Positions 8,363 through 15,137 are shown, counted from the stretch's first letter. The stretch is DNA of 18,901 nt from Ruminococcaceae bacterium UBA5891 (GCA_002431945.1 DJET01000076.1:1-18901); one strand, 5' to 3'. A program made the numbers and translations. The notes: a model not told the origin generated them from the sequence alone.

Positions 8363-9577
8363 TCAGGTGCGGTAATCGCCGTTTATTTTAACGTAATCAT
8401 ATGTAAGGTCGCAGCCCCACGCGCAGGAGGAATATTTGCCCGAATTTAATTCAACGAGTATTTCAATTTCCGGTTCAAGCAAAATTTCCTTTGCCTTTCC
8501 CTCACTGAAAGGTATTCCCGCGCCGTTTTTGCAAACCGCAATTTCGCCCTTTGGCGATTTAAAGGCAACGTCTATTTTGTTAACGTCAACCTCGGCGCCC
8601 GAATAGCCTATTGCGCAAAGCACGCGCCCCCAGTTAGCGTCCGAGCCGAACATAGCCGCTTTGGTAAGGGAAGAGCATATAACCGATTTTGCAACCGTTT
8701 TTGCGGTTTCAAGCGTTTCGGCACCGGTTACCTTACATTCAATAAGCTTGGTTGCGCCCTCGCCGTCGCCCGCTATGCGGCGGCACAGGTAAACGTTTAC
8801 GGTGTTAAGGGCTTTCATAAATGCATTAAAATCCTCGCCCTCGGCGGTAATTTCGGCGTTTTGTGCCATACCGTTTGCAAGCACCGTTACCATATCGTTG
8901 GTGGAGGTATCGCCGTCTATGCTTATCATATTAAAGGTTTCCTTAATATCGGTTGAAAGCGCTTTTTTAAGCATTTCGGGGCTTATTGCGCAGTCGGTCG
9001 TAATAAACACAAGCATTGTAGCCATATTCGGGTGGATCATACCCGACCCCTTTGCAATTCCGCCTATTTTGCAGGTCTTGCCGCCTAATTTGAAGCTTAC
9101 GGCTATTTCTTTAACCTTTGTGTCGGTGGTCATAATTCCCTCGGCGGCGTTTTCGCTGCCGTTTTCCGAAAGCGATTTCACAAGGCTCGGTATTCCGTTT
9201 TTAATGGGGGTAATATCAAGCGGCTGACCTATAACGCCGGTTGAGGCTACCACTATATCCTTAGGCGATATATTAAGCTCTGCGCCCAAAAGCTCGCAGG
9301 TCTGCTCGGCTATTTCTATGCCGTTTGCGTTGCAGGTGTTTGCATTGCCGCTGTTGCATATAATCGCCTTTGCGTAGCCGTCGCTTAGATGCGCCTTTGT
9401 AACGGTAAGCGGCGCGCCCTTTACAAGATTTGTTGTGTAAACCGCGGCGGCAGCAGCCTTTTTCTCGCTTACAATAAGGGCTAAATCGCGCTTTGTGCGG
9501 TTTTTCCTTATTCCGCAGTGTATGCCGCCCGCTTTAAATCCATTTGCGGCGCAAACGCCGCCCTTTATAAATTCCAT
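8363..9577 (-). CDS. argJ: Glutamate N-acetyltransferase / amino-acid acetyltransferase (ArgJ)
   Basis: 404 residues. It moves the acetyl group from N-acetylornithine to glutamate, releasing ornithine and so recycling acetyl; bifunctional members also use acetyl-CoA. The proenzyme cuts itself before Thr187 in KGSGMIHPNMATML, giving alpha and beta chains, and the new N-terminal Thr is the nucleophile. Conserved TTNLVKGAP (48-56) and CNSGNAN (74-80) are present. No argA or argE is in the window, which fits the ArgJ route. Whether it is bifunctional cannot be told from sequence alone. It is placed 11 bp after argC and 11 bp before argB. Confidence 0.96.
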   Translation of the reverse strand: MEFIKGGVCAANGFKAGGIHCGIRKNRTKRDLALIVSEKKAAAAAVYTTNLVKGAPLTVTKAHLSDGYAKAIICNSGNANTCNANGIEIAEQTCELLGAELNISPKDIVVASTGVIGQPLDITPIKNGIPSLVKSLSENGSENAAEGIMTTDTKVKEIAVSFKLGGKTCKIGGIAKGSGMIHPNMATMLVFITTDCAISPEMLKKALSTDIKETFNMISIDGDTSTNDMVTVLANGMAQNAEITAEGEDFNAFMKALNTVNVYLCRRIAGDGEGATKLIECKVTGAETLETAKTVAKSVICSSLTKAAMFGSDANWGRVLCAIGYSGAEVDVNKIDVAFKSPKGEIAVCKNGAGIPFSEGKAKEILLEPEIEILVELNSGKYSSCAWGCDLTYDYVKINGDYRT

Positions 9578-9588
9578 AAAATCATTCC

Positions 9589-10515
9589 TTATATATTAAG
9601 TCCCGCAGTATCAGGAAGCCCTAATACTATGTTCATACATTCTATTGCCGCGCCCGAAGCGCCCTTGCCTAAATTATCATACCGCGAAATAAGCAGTATT
9701 CTCTCGTCGTTTCCGGCAACCGATATTTCCATACTGTCTTTTCCCGCAAGCTTATTTGCCGCGATAAAGCCGTTTTCGTCTGCACAGTCCTTATAGCTTA
9801 CTATCGGTCCCGTATATTTTTCCTTGTAAATTCTTTTAATATCATCGGCACTGCCGTTTATCATATCTGCAAAAAGCGGCACGGTAACCGCCATACCGCT
9901 GTAAAAATCCGCTACGACAGGGGAGAAGATCGGTTTATTTTCAAGCCCCGTAACGGCAACCATTTCGGGCAGGTGCTTATGCGTTTGCCCAATACCGTAC
10001 TGGCGGGGCGAGGAAAGCAGGATATCCCTGTTTTCGCCCTCGTATTCGGCAATCATTTTTTTGCCGCCGCCGCTGTAGCCCGTTACCGAAAAGCAGGAAA
10101 GCAGGGCGCTTTTTTCTATTATGCCGTTTTCTATAAGCGGATAAATCAAGGATATAAAGCCGCTTGCGTGGCAGCCGGGAACGGCTATTCGCTTTGACGC
10201 GGCTATTTTGGCTTTATGCTCCGCCGATAATTCGGGAAAACCGTATGCAAAATTCTCTGCCGTTCTGTGGGCGGTTGAAGTATCAATTATAACCGTGTTT
10301 TCGTTTTCGCAAAGCGATACCGACTCTTTTGCAGCGTCGTCGGGCAGGCACAAAAACGCAATGTCGGCACTGTTCAGCGCCTCTTTTCTGGCGTTTTTAT
10401 CTTTTCGCTTTTCCTCGCTCAGCTTTAAAAGCCGGGTATCCTTTCTGTTTTCAAGTCTTTCGTAAATGCGCAGCCCGGTTGTGCCGGCGCTGCCGTCAAT
10501 AAACACCTTTGTCAT
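9589..10515 (-). CDS. argC: N-acetyl-gamma-glutamyl-phosphate reductase, type 2
   Basis: 308 residues, matching the short (type 2) ArgC class rather than the roughly 345-residue type 1. It reduces N-acetylglutamyl phosphate to the semialdehyde with NADPH. The nucleotide-binding loop is GSAGTTGLRI (8-17), the catalytic Cys115 is in PGCHASGF, and VTGYSGGGKKMI follows. It overlaps the argH end by 20 bp, with CGGAG 8 nt upstream of ATG. The mix of a type 2 ArgC with ArgJ in one operon is unremarkable for Clostridia as far as I know. Confidence 0.95.
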   Translation of the reverse strand: MTKVFIDGSAGTTGLRIYERLENRKDTRLLKLSEEKRKDKNARKEALNSADIAFLCLPDDAAKESVSLCENENTVIIDTSTAHRTAENFAYGFPELSAEHKAKIAASKRIAVPGCHASGFISLIYPLIENGIIEKSALLSCFSVTGYSGGGKKMIAEYEGENRDILLSSPRQYGIGQTHKHLPEMVAVTGLENKPIFSPVVADFYSGMAVTVPLFADMINGSADDIKRIYKEKYTGPIVSYKDCADENGFIAANKLAGKDSMEISVAGNDERILLISRYDNLGKGASGAAIECMNIVLGLPDTAGLNI

Positions 10516-11887
10516 TTAAAAACTCCGTTATGTTTTGAATTTGTTTTAAAACCGATTTTTCACCCGTGCCGCCTGCCGAAATACGCTTTGAAACGCAGGC
10601 TTCAAGCGAAATTTCATTGTAAAGGTCGGTATCAAACAGGCTGTCGAACTCCTTATATTTTTCAATCGGAACGGCGTCAAGCACAAGCCCGTTTTCAATG
10701 CAGTACGCCACAATTTCGCCCACCTTTTTATAAGCCGTTCTGAACGGCATACCCTTTTTAACAAGATAATCGGCTAAATCGGTGGCGTTTATAAAGCCCT
10801 TCCCTGCCGCCTTATACATATTATCGGGCAGAACCTTCATGGTGGAGATCATCGGCGCGAATACGGTAAGGCACTGCTTTACCGTATCAACCGCGTCGAA
10901 AATTGCCTCTTTGTCCTCCTGCATATCCTTATTATACGCAAGCGGCAAGCCCTTAAGAGTTGTTAAAAGCCCCATCAGGTCGCCGTAAACACGACCTGTC
11001 TTTCCGCGTACCAGCTCAGCCATATCGGGGTTTTTCTTTTGCGGCATAATACTGGAGCCCGTGGTGTAGCTGTCGTCAAGCTCTATAAACTTAAATTCCC
11101 ACGAAGACCAAAGTATTATTTCCTCGGAAAAACGTGAAAGGTGCATCATAAGTATTGAAAATGCGCTTAAAAGCTCTAAACAAAAATCCCTGTCGGACAC
11201 GCCGTCTATACTGTTAAGCGAAATACCCGTAAAGCCCAAATGCTCGGCTTCAAAATAACGGTCGGTATCGTATGTAGTGCCGGCAAGCGCGCAAGAGCCT
11301 ATCGGGCACTGACTTAACATTCTTTTCTTAGCGTCGGCAATTCTTTCGAAATCGCGCTTTAGCATAAACGCATAGGTTAAAATGTGGTGGGCAAAGGTTA
11401 TGGGCTGCGCGCGCTGCAAATGCGTGTAACCGGGCATTATTGTGTTTACGTTTTCCTTTGCTTTGTCTGCTATTGCGGCAATAAGCTTTAAAATAAGTCC
11501 GCCTATCTCCTCACATTCATTTGCCATATACATTCTTATATCAAGCGCCACCTGGTCGTTACGGCTGCGCGCGGTGTGCAGTCTTTTGCCGGAATCGCCT
11601 ATTCTTTTGGTAAGCTCCTCCTCAATAAACATATGTATATCCTCGGCGTCGCTGTCAAGCGGTAGTTTGCCGTTTTCTATATCCTTTAAAATGCCCGAAA
11701 GCCCTTTTATAATTTCGGCTTTTTCGTCTTCGGTTATTATTTTTTTATCTCCGAGCATTTTCGCGTGCATAACAGAGCCGGTAATATCCTGCTTATACAT
11801 ACGGTTATCAAAATGAAACGAAGAATTAAAATCGTCCGCCTGCTTGTCAAGCGCGCCTTTAAAGCGCCCTGCCCACATCTTTCCCAT
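10496..11887 (-). CDS. argH: Argininosuccinate lyase
   Basis: 463 residues from the chosen start. It splits argininosuccinate into arginine and fumarate, the last step of the pathway. It belongs to the fumarase/aspartase superfamily, with the signature GSSIMPQKKNP from residue 277 on the flexible catalytic loop, and TARSRNDQVALD in the N-terminal part. The frame is open 17 codons further upstream to 11938, but the ATG at 11887 is preceded by GAGAGGTG at 6-nt spacing and begins MGKMWAGRFKG, matching the family N-terminus. The longer form would also read into the intergenic hairpin, so it was rejected. Confidence 0.95.
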   Translation of the reverse strand: MGKMWAGRFKGALDKQADDFNSSFHFDNRMYKQDITGSVMHAKMLGDKKIITEDEKAEIIKGLSGILKDIENGKLPLDSDAEDIHMFIEEELTKRIGDSGKRLHTARSRNDQVALDIRMYMANECEEIGGLILKLIAAIADKAKENVNTIMPGYTHLQRAQPITFAHHILTYAFMLKRDFERIADAKKRMLSQCPIGSCALAGTTYDTDRYFEAEHLGFTGISLNSIDGVSDRDFCLELLSAFSILMMHLSRFSEEIILWSSWEFKFIELDDSYTTGSSIMPQKKNPDMAELVRGKTGRVYGDLMGLLTTLKGLPLAYNKDMQEDKEAIFDAVDTVKQCLTVFAPMISTMKVLPDNMYKAAGKGFINATDLADYLVKKGMPFRTAYKKVGEIVAYCIENGLVLDAVPIEKYKEFDSLFDTDLYNEISLEACVSKRISAGGTGEKSVLKQIQNITEFLNDKGVY

Positions 11888-11911
11888 TTTTGCACCTCTC
11901 AGATTATGGCT

Positions 11912-11939
11912 TATGCCGTCCGTATAAACGGGCGGCATA
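11912..11939. other. Hairpin between argG and argH
   Basis: TATGCCGTCCG, a 6-nt spacer, and CGGGCGGCATA form an 11-bp stem in the 93-bp gap between argG and argH. On the plus strand all pairs form (one G-U) and GGTTTTTA follows, as in an intrinsic terminator for antisense transcription. On the coding (minus) strand there is one C-A mismatch, and an A-run rather than a T-run lies upstream. For the operon mRNA it may be a processing or stability hairpin that sets the argG level apart from the rest. Confidence 0.55.
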
Positions 11940-11980
11940 GGTTTTTAAATTTAATCGGTAAGTCTTTTTTTGTACTATTC

Positions 11981-13210
11981 TCAATTCAGACCGTTTTTAG
12001 CCTTCATCTTGGCGTAAACGCTTGTCGGCAGACCGTAAAGGTTTATAAAGCCCGTAGCGTCGGACTGGTTGTAAACGTCGTCCTCGTCAAAGGTGGCTAT
12101 TTCGGGGTCGTAAAGCGAATACGGCGAAGAAACGCTCGCGTTTATCATATTACCCTTGTAAAGCTTTAAGGTAACGTCGCCCGTAACGGTTTCCTGCGTT
12201 GTTTTAACAAAGGAAAGGATAGCCTTTGTAAGCGGGGTGAACCACTGCGCGCTGTAAACAAGATCCGCAAGCTTTTGCGCTACAAGCGCTTTATAATGTA
12301 CGGTTTCTTTATCAAGGCAGATGGTTTCAAGTACCTTGTGCGCCTTGTAAAGAATGGCGCCGCCGGGGGTTTCGTACACGCCGCGGCATTTCATACCCAC
12401 AAGCCTGTTTTCCACAATATCAAGCAAGCCTATACCGTTTTCGCCGCCAAGCTTATTAAGGGTTTCAACCAGCTCCACGGCTCCCATTTCCTTGCCGTCT
12501 ACCGCCGTTGCAATGCCCTTTTCAAAGTGGAGCGTTACATAGGTCGGCTTATCGGGCGCCATTTCGGGTGAAACGCCCATTTCAAGAAAGCCCGGTTTGT
12601 TATACTGCGGCTCGTTTTTCGGGTCTTCAAGGTCAAGTCCCTCGTGCGATAAGTGCCAGATGTTTTTATCCTTTGAATAGTTGGTCTCGCGGCTTATTTT
12701 AAGCGGAACGTTATGCGCCTCGGCATACTCGATTTCCTCTTCCCTTGATTTAATGCTCCATTCACGCCACGGGGCTATTATTGTAATATCGGGCGCGAAC
12801 GCCTTTATTGCAAGCTCGAACCTTACCTGGTCGTTGCCCTTGCCCGTGCAGCCGTGGCAGATGGCGTCGGCTCCCTCGGCAATTGCTATCTCGGCAATGC
12901 GCTTGGCTATCGGAGGTCTTGCAAACGCCGTGCCTAACATATAATCCTCATAAAGCGCGTCCGCCTGAACGCAGGGGAAAACATAATCCTCTAAAAATTC
13001 CTTTGTAAGGTCTTCTATATATACTTTGGAAGCGCCGGTTTTGAGCGCCTTTTCCTCAAGCCCCTCAAGCTCGCTTGCCTGACCTACGTTGCCTGAAACG
13101 GCAATGATCTCCGGATTGTTGTAATTCTCTTTAAGCCACGGAATTATAATAGATGTATCAAGTCCGCCCGAATATGCAAGAACTACCTTTTTAATGTCTT
13201 TTTTATTCAT
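11981..13210 (-). CDS. argG: Argininosuccinate synthase
   Basis: 409 residues from the chosen start. It joins citrulline and aspartate with ATP to give argininosuccinate. The PP-loop ATP pyrophosphatase motif AYSGGLDTS is at 12-20, and the conserved GVYETPGG segment lies in the C-terminal half. The open frame extends to 13264, but ATG at 13210 has GGAGG 8 nt upstream and fits the family N-terminus; the longer form would run into the -10 of the promoter. This is the first gene of the operon, behind a promoter overlapped by an arginine operator, and is separated from argH by a hairpin. Confidence 0.96.
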   Translation of the reverse strand: MNKKDIKKVVLAYSGGLDTSIIIPWLKENYNNPEIIAVSGNVGQASELEGLEEKALKTGASKVYIEDLTKEFLEDYVFPCVQADALYEDYMLGTAFARPPIAKRIAEIAIAEGADAICHGCTGKGNDQVRFELAIKAFAPDITIIAPWREWSIKSREEEIEYAEAHNVPLKISRETNYSKDKNIWHLSHEGLDLEDPKNEPQYNKPGFLEMGVSPEMAPDKPTYVTLHFEKGIATAVDGKEMGAVELVETLNKLGGENGIGLLDIVENRLVGMKCRGVYETPGGAILYKAHKVLETICLDKETVHYKALVAQKLADLVYSAQWFTPLTKAILSFVKTTQETVTGDVTLKLYKGNMINASVSSPYSLYDPEIATFDEDDVYNQSDATGFINLYGLPTSVYAKMKAKNGLN

Positions 13211-13254
13211 TTTACATTCCTCCAAATGCATATTTGCTTGTTTTCGTTGCATAA

Positions 13255-13283
13255 AGTATAGCATACAATGAATAAATATGCAA
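13255..13283 (-). promoter_or_regulatory. Promoter of the arginine operon
   Basis: On the minus strand TTGCAT (13283-13278), exactly 17 bp, then TATACT (13260-13255), with TG one base before the -10 (extended -10). Upstream of the -35, about 13286-13312, is an AT-only tract (runs of A and T) in the position of an UP element. Transcription would start near 13248, giving a leader of about 37 nt before argG. The -10 is near consensus and the -35 matches at three positions. Confidence 0.8.
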
Positions 13284-13284
13284 G
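13267..13284. promoter_or_regulatory. ARG box (ArgR/AhrC operator)
   Basis: The plus strand reads AATGAATAAATATGCAAG, which agrees at nearly every position with the ARG box consensus known from Bacillus (CATGAATAAAAATTCAAG). It covers the argG -35 and most of the spacer, so arginine-bound repressor would block RNA polymerase. The repressor gene itself is not in the window. The consensus is from memory. Confidence 0.75.
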
Positions 13285-13337
13285 AACTATTTTTAAAAAT
13301 TTCAAATTTTTTTGTTGCGGTGAATATCTGAGGTTAA

Positions 13338-13364
13338 AAATGCACAAAACAACAATGTGCATTT
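13338..13364. promoter_or_regulatory. Inverted repeat between the divergent promoters
   Basis: AAATGCAC and GTGCATTT are perfect 8-bp arms with an 11-bp spacer, lying between the leftward argG promoter and the rightward leader promoter. They lie upstream of both start sites, so this is more likely a protein site on DNA than an RNA hairpin. Which protein would bind is unknown. Confidence 0.4.
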
Positions 13365-13382
13365 AGTGTATTTTTATTAAAT
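13365..13382. promoter_or_regulatory. Possible second ARG box
   Basis: AGTGTATTTTTATTAAAT matches the reverse of the ARG box consensus at 12 of 18 positions, with the central ATTTTTATT intact. It is about 98 bp from the first box and 34 bp upstream of the rightward -35. ArgR hexamers commonly bridge two boxes, so a loop is possible. AT-rich DNA gives such matches easily and this call is weak. Confidence 0.35.
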
Positions 13383-13415
13383 AGCGGAAAATTGATTTAA
13401 TTGCTTAAAGTACGC

Positions 13416-13444
13416 TTGACAAGCGGTAGTGCTTGTGATAAAAT
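13416..13444 (+). promoter_or_regulatory. Promoter of the liv leader
   Basis: TTGACA (13416-13421, perfect), 17 bp, TAAAAT (13439-13444, five of six). This is the strongest housekeeping promoter seen in the window. Transcription would begin near 13451, about 23 nt before the leader ORF and 380 nt before livK. Confidence 0.85.
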
Positions 13445-13473
13445 GGGTGCAACAAAAAGAAAGGGCGATAACG

Positions 13474-13701
13474 ATGCGTAAGGTTTTCTCTGAAACTTCA
13501 TATGAACCGTCGACAGATGCATATTCTGCACCTGAGTTTTCGTCTGCTTTTTTAATACGCATTATGTCGGACACTGCTTTCGCAGTGTCCCTTTTCATAA
13601 TCAGCGCCATTATTTTCCTACAGCTAATCCTTATTCGACTTATAGGAATTAAAGAAAATTCGGTTTTTGAAAAGCATAACGGTCTGTGTATGACCGCATA
13701 A
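13474..13701 (+). CDS. 75-residue Ile/Leu-rich leader ORF or small membrane peptide
   Basis: The product is not recognised. ATG at 13474 has AAAGGG 8 nt upstream and sits about 23 nt past the predicted transcription start, so it is probably translated. Residues 1-30 are polar and Ser/Glu-rich. Residues 40-59 (LFIISAIIFLQLILIRLIGI) hold 13 Ile or Leu and no Val, and would also serve as a membrane helix; the tail is polar. Codons include CTA twice and CGA, which look uncommon in the neighbouring genes. A hairpin lies inside the ORF (13569-13590) and a terminator begins 30 nt after the stop. Two readings: a leader peptide whose translation senses Ile/Leu supply for the liv operon, or an independent small membrane protein with its own terminator. 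The frame is also open upstream to a GTG at 13429, but that start lies within the promoter. Confidence 0.55.
   Translation: MRKVFSETSYEPSTDAYSAPEFSSAFLIRIMSDTAFAVSLFIISAIIFLQLILIRLIGIKENSVFEKHNGLCMTA
13569..13595 (+). terminator. Hairpin with T-run inside the leader ORF
   Basis: GGACACTGC-TTTC-GCAGTGTCC is a perfect 9-bp stem followed by CTTTTC; outer ATTATG and CATAAT (13561-13566, 13596-13601) can pair as well. It resembles an intrinsic terminator but lies within codons 32-39 of the leader ORF. Translating ribosomes would keep it open, so it could end transcription when translation fails to start or lags. Confidence 0.5.
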
Positions 13702-13748
13702 AGCGCGGATAAAATAATCGGTTCTCGCTTGGCTTTGCTTTTCAAAAA
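13664..13748 (+). promoter_or_regulatory. Putative antiterminator pairing
   Basis: TTTTTGAAAAGC (13664-13675, in the leader ORF) is perfectly complementary to GCTTTTCAAAAA (13737-13748). The latter covers the loop and part of both arms of the 13731-13757 terminator. The two structures exclude each other. The left arm lies 14 nt past the Ile/Leu-rich codons, so a ribosome halted there would leave it free. Part of the match is low-complexity A/T, so chance is possible. Confidence 0.45.
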
Positions 13749-13763
13749 AGCAAAGCCATTTTT
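13731..13763 (+). terminator. Intrinsic terminator before livK
   Basis: GGCTTTGCTTTT-CAA-AAAAGCAAAGCC is a perfect 12-bp stem followed by ATTTTTAATT. It lies between the leader ORF stop (13701) and livK (13829). It ends the leader transcript either unconditionally, in which case livK needs its own promoter, or conditionally as an attenuator. Confidence 0.8.
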
Positions 13764-13774
13764 AATTCAGGTGT

Positions 13775-13803
13775 TTTTCAGCCTTGCGGCTGTTAAATAT
13801 AAA
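13775..13803 (+). promoter_or_regulatory. Possible second promoter for livK
   Basis: TTTTCA, 17 bp, TATAAA lies just after the terminator. The -35 matches consensus at four of six and the -10 at five of six. The start would fall near 13810, leaving a leader of only about 19 nt with the AAAGAGG site. It contains a small CAGCC-TTGC-GGCTG hairpin (13779-13792). It offers a simple alternative to attenuation but is weaker than the upstream promoter. Confidence 0.35.
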
Positions 13804-13828
13804 AAATCTTTGAAAGAGGTTGTTTAAA

Positions 13829-15037
13829 ATGAAAAAATTTGTAAGATTTATGAGCGCGGCTTTGTCTTCCGCTCTTGTTCTTACCGCTTTGGCCGGCTGC
13901 GGCGGTTCTAATGACGGCGGCTCATCAAGCGGCAAGATAAAGATCGGCGGCATAGGACCTATCACCGGCGGTGCGGCTATTTACGGTCAGGCGGTTAAAA
14001 ACGCCGCTGAGATCGCCGTTGAAGAGATCAACGCCAAGGGCGAGGACATTCAGTTTGAATTAAAGTTCGAGGACGACGAGAACGACGCGGAAAAATCGGT
14101 AAACGCTTACAACAAGCTTAAGGACTGGGGTATGCAGATCCTTATGGGTACCGTTACCACAAAGCCCTGCATTGCCGTTTCAGCCGAAACCAGTGAGAAC
14201 AAGATATTCCAGCTTACACCGTCCGCTTCCTCTACCGACGTTATAGGCGGTCAGCCCGATGAGAACGGCAACGTTACCATTCCGCGTAAGGATAACGTAT
14301 TCCAGATGTGCTTTACCGACCCGAACCAGGGCGTAGCTTCTGCTCAGTATATCAAAGAGCAGAACCTCGGCACCAAGATTGCCGTTATATACAACAACGG
14401 CGACGCTTATTCAACCGGTATTTATCAGAAGTTTGAATCGGAAGCCAAAAAGGAAGGCCTTGAAATAGTAAGCGTTACCACCTTCCCGGACGATACCAAC
14501 AGCGACTTCTCGGCGCAGCTTAACGACGCTAAGGCAAAGGGCGCGGATCTTCTTTTCCTGCCTATCTACTACACTCCCGCTTCACTTATCTTAACTCAGG
14601 CTTCAAAAATGAACTACACCCCCAAATTCTTCGGCGTTGACGGTATGGACGGTATACTCGGCGTTAAAAACTTCGATACCAAGCTTGCAGAGGACGTTAT
14701 GCTTTTAACTCCCTTCACGGCTGACTCAACCGATGAAAAAACTCAGAATTTCGTTAAGAAGTATAAAGAAAAATTCGGCGAAACACCGAACCAGTTTGCC
14801 GCTGACGCCTACGACTGCATCTATGCCCTTTATGAGGCGTGCAAGGCTAAGGGCGTAAAGGCAAGCGATAAAGCAGCCGATATCTGCGAGGCTCTTACCG
14901 CACAGTTTACCGATTCTTCATTCAAATTTGACGGTCTTACCGGTACGGGTATGACATGGAAGACCACGGGCGAGGTTTCCAAGTCTCCTAAGGGTATGGT
15001 TATCAAAAACGGCGCATACGAAGGTATGGATAAATAA
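13829..15037 (+). CDS. livK: Branched-chain amino acid ABC transporter substrate-binding lipoprotein
   Basis: 402 residues. A lipoprotein signal (KK, a hydrophobic run, then lipobox LAGC with Cys24) tethers it outside the membrane, followed by a Gly/Ser linker. The mature part is a Leu/Ile/Val-type periplasmic binding fold (Peripla_BP_6), opening IKIGGIGPITGGAAIYGQ, with the ligand-site region LTPSASSTD and the hinge-side segment AVIYNNGDAYSTG. It delivers ligand to LivHMGF. ATG at 13829 has AAAGAGG 9 nt upstream; a TTG three codons earlier abuts that site and was rejected. Codons here are richer in GAC/AAC/TAC/TTC than in the arg genes, as expected for a highly expressed binding protein. Specificity for Leu, Ile and Val is inferred from family and gene order; relatives bind other amino acids or amides. 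Confidence 0.88.
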   Translation: MKKFVRFMSAALSSALVLTALAGCGGSNDGGSSSGKIKIGGIGPITGGAAIYGQAVKNAAEIAVEEINAKGEDIQFELKFEDDENDAEKSVNAYNKLKDWGMQILMGTVTTKPCIAVSAETSENKIFQLTPSASSTDVIGGQPDENGNVTIPRKDNVFQMCFTDPNQGVASAQYIKEQNLGTKIAVIYNNGDAYSTGIYQKFESEAKKEGLEIVSVTTFPDDTNSDFSAQLNDAKAKGADLLFLPIYYTPASLILTQASKMNYTPKFFGVDGMDGILGVKNFDTKLAEDVMLLTPFTADSTDEKTQNFVKKYKEKFGETPNQFAADAYDCIYALYEACKAKGVKASDKAADICEALTAQFTDSSFKFDGLTGTGMTWKTTGEVSKSPKGMVIKNGAYEGMDK

Positions 15038-15057
15038 TTCATACAAAACTCAATAAG

Positions 15058-15087
15058 AAAAGCGGGGTTGAGGCTCAACCCCCTTTT
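15058..15087 (+). terminator. Terminator-like hairpin between livK and livH
   Basis: GGGGTTGA-GGC-TCAACCCC (15064-15082) is extended by AAAAG pairing with CTTTT across a one-base bulge. It lies 20 nt after the livK stop. No promoter is evident before livH, so it probably stops most transcripts and protects the livK message, giving more binding protein than permease. The A-run upstream means it could also act on the minus strand. Confidence 0.75.
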
Positions 15088-15090
15088 CCT

Positions 15091-15122
15091 GTTTAATAAA
15101 TGTTTAATAAAGACGTTTAATG
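15091..15122 (+). repeat. AT-rich direct repeats ahead of livH
   Basis: GTTTAATAAA occurs at 15091-15100 and again at 15102-15111, then GTTTAATG at 15115-15122, just before the livH ribosome binding site (GAGGTG, 15126-15131). The unit is short and AT-rich. It may keep the livH start free of structure or be a site of RNA cleavage, or it may have no role. Confidence 0.4.
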
Positions 15123-15137
15123 TTTGAGGTGTAAACA

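Noticed and set aside
8802..9227. 141-codon plus-strand ORF inside argJ
   Set aside because: Shadow frame opposite a conserved gene, with hydrophobic low-information sequence and no family resemblance.
11888..11938. 17-residue N-terminal extension of ArgH
   Set aside because: It would be encoded by the intergenic hairpin region; the ATG at 11887 has GAGGTG at good spacing and begins with the family N-terminus.
13211..13264. 18-residue N-terminal extension of ArgG
   Set aside because: Its start overlaps the -10 of the argG promoter, so it would not be transcribed; GGAGG directly serves the ATG at 13210.
13377..13745. Minus-strand 122-codon ORF opposite the leader
   Set aside because: Overlaps the plus-strand promoter, leader ORF and terminator, resembles no family, and has no convincing ribosome binding site or promoter of its own.
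13451..13828. T-box or known riboswitch in the liv leader
   Set aside because: No T-box core such as AGGGTGGAACCGCG and no recognisable riboswitch core was found; the Ile/Leu-rich ORF plus terminator explains the region better.
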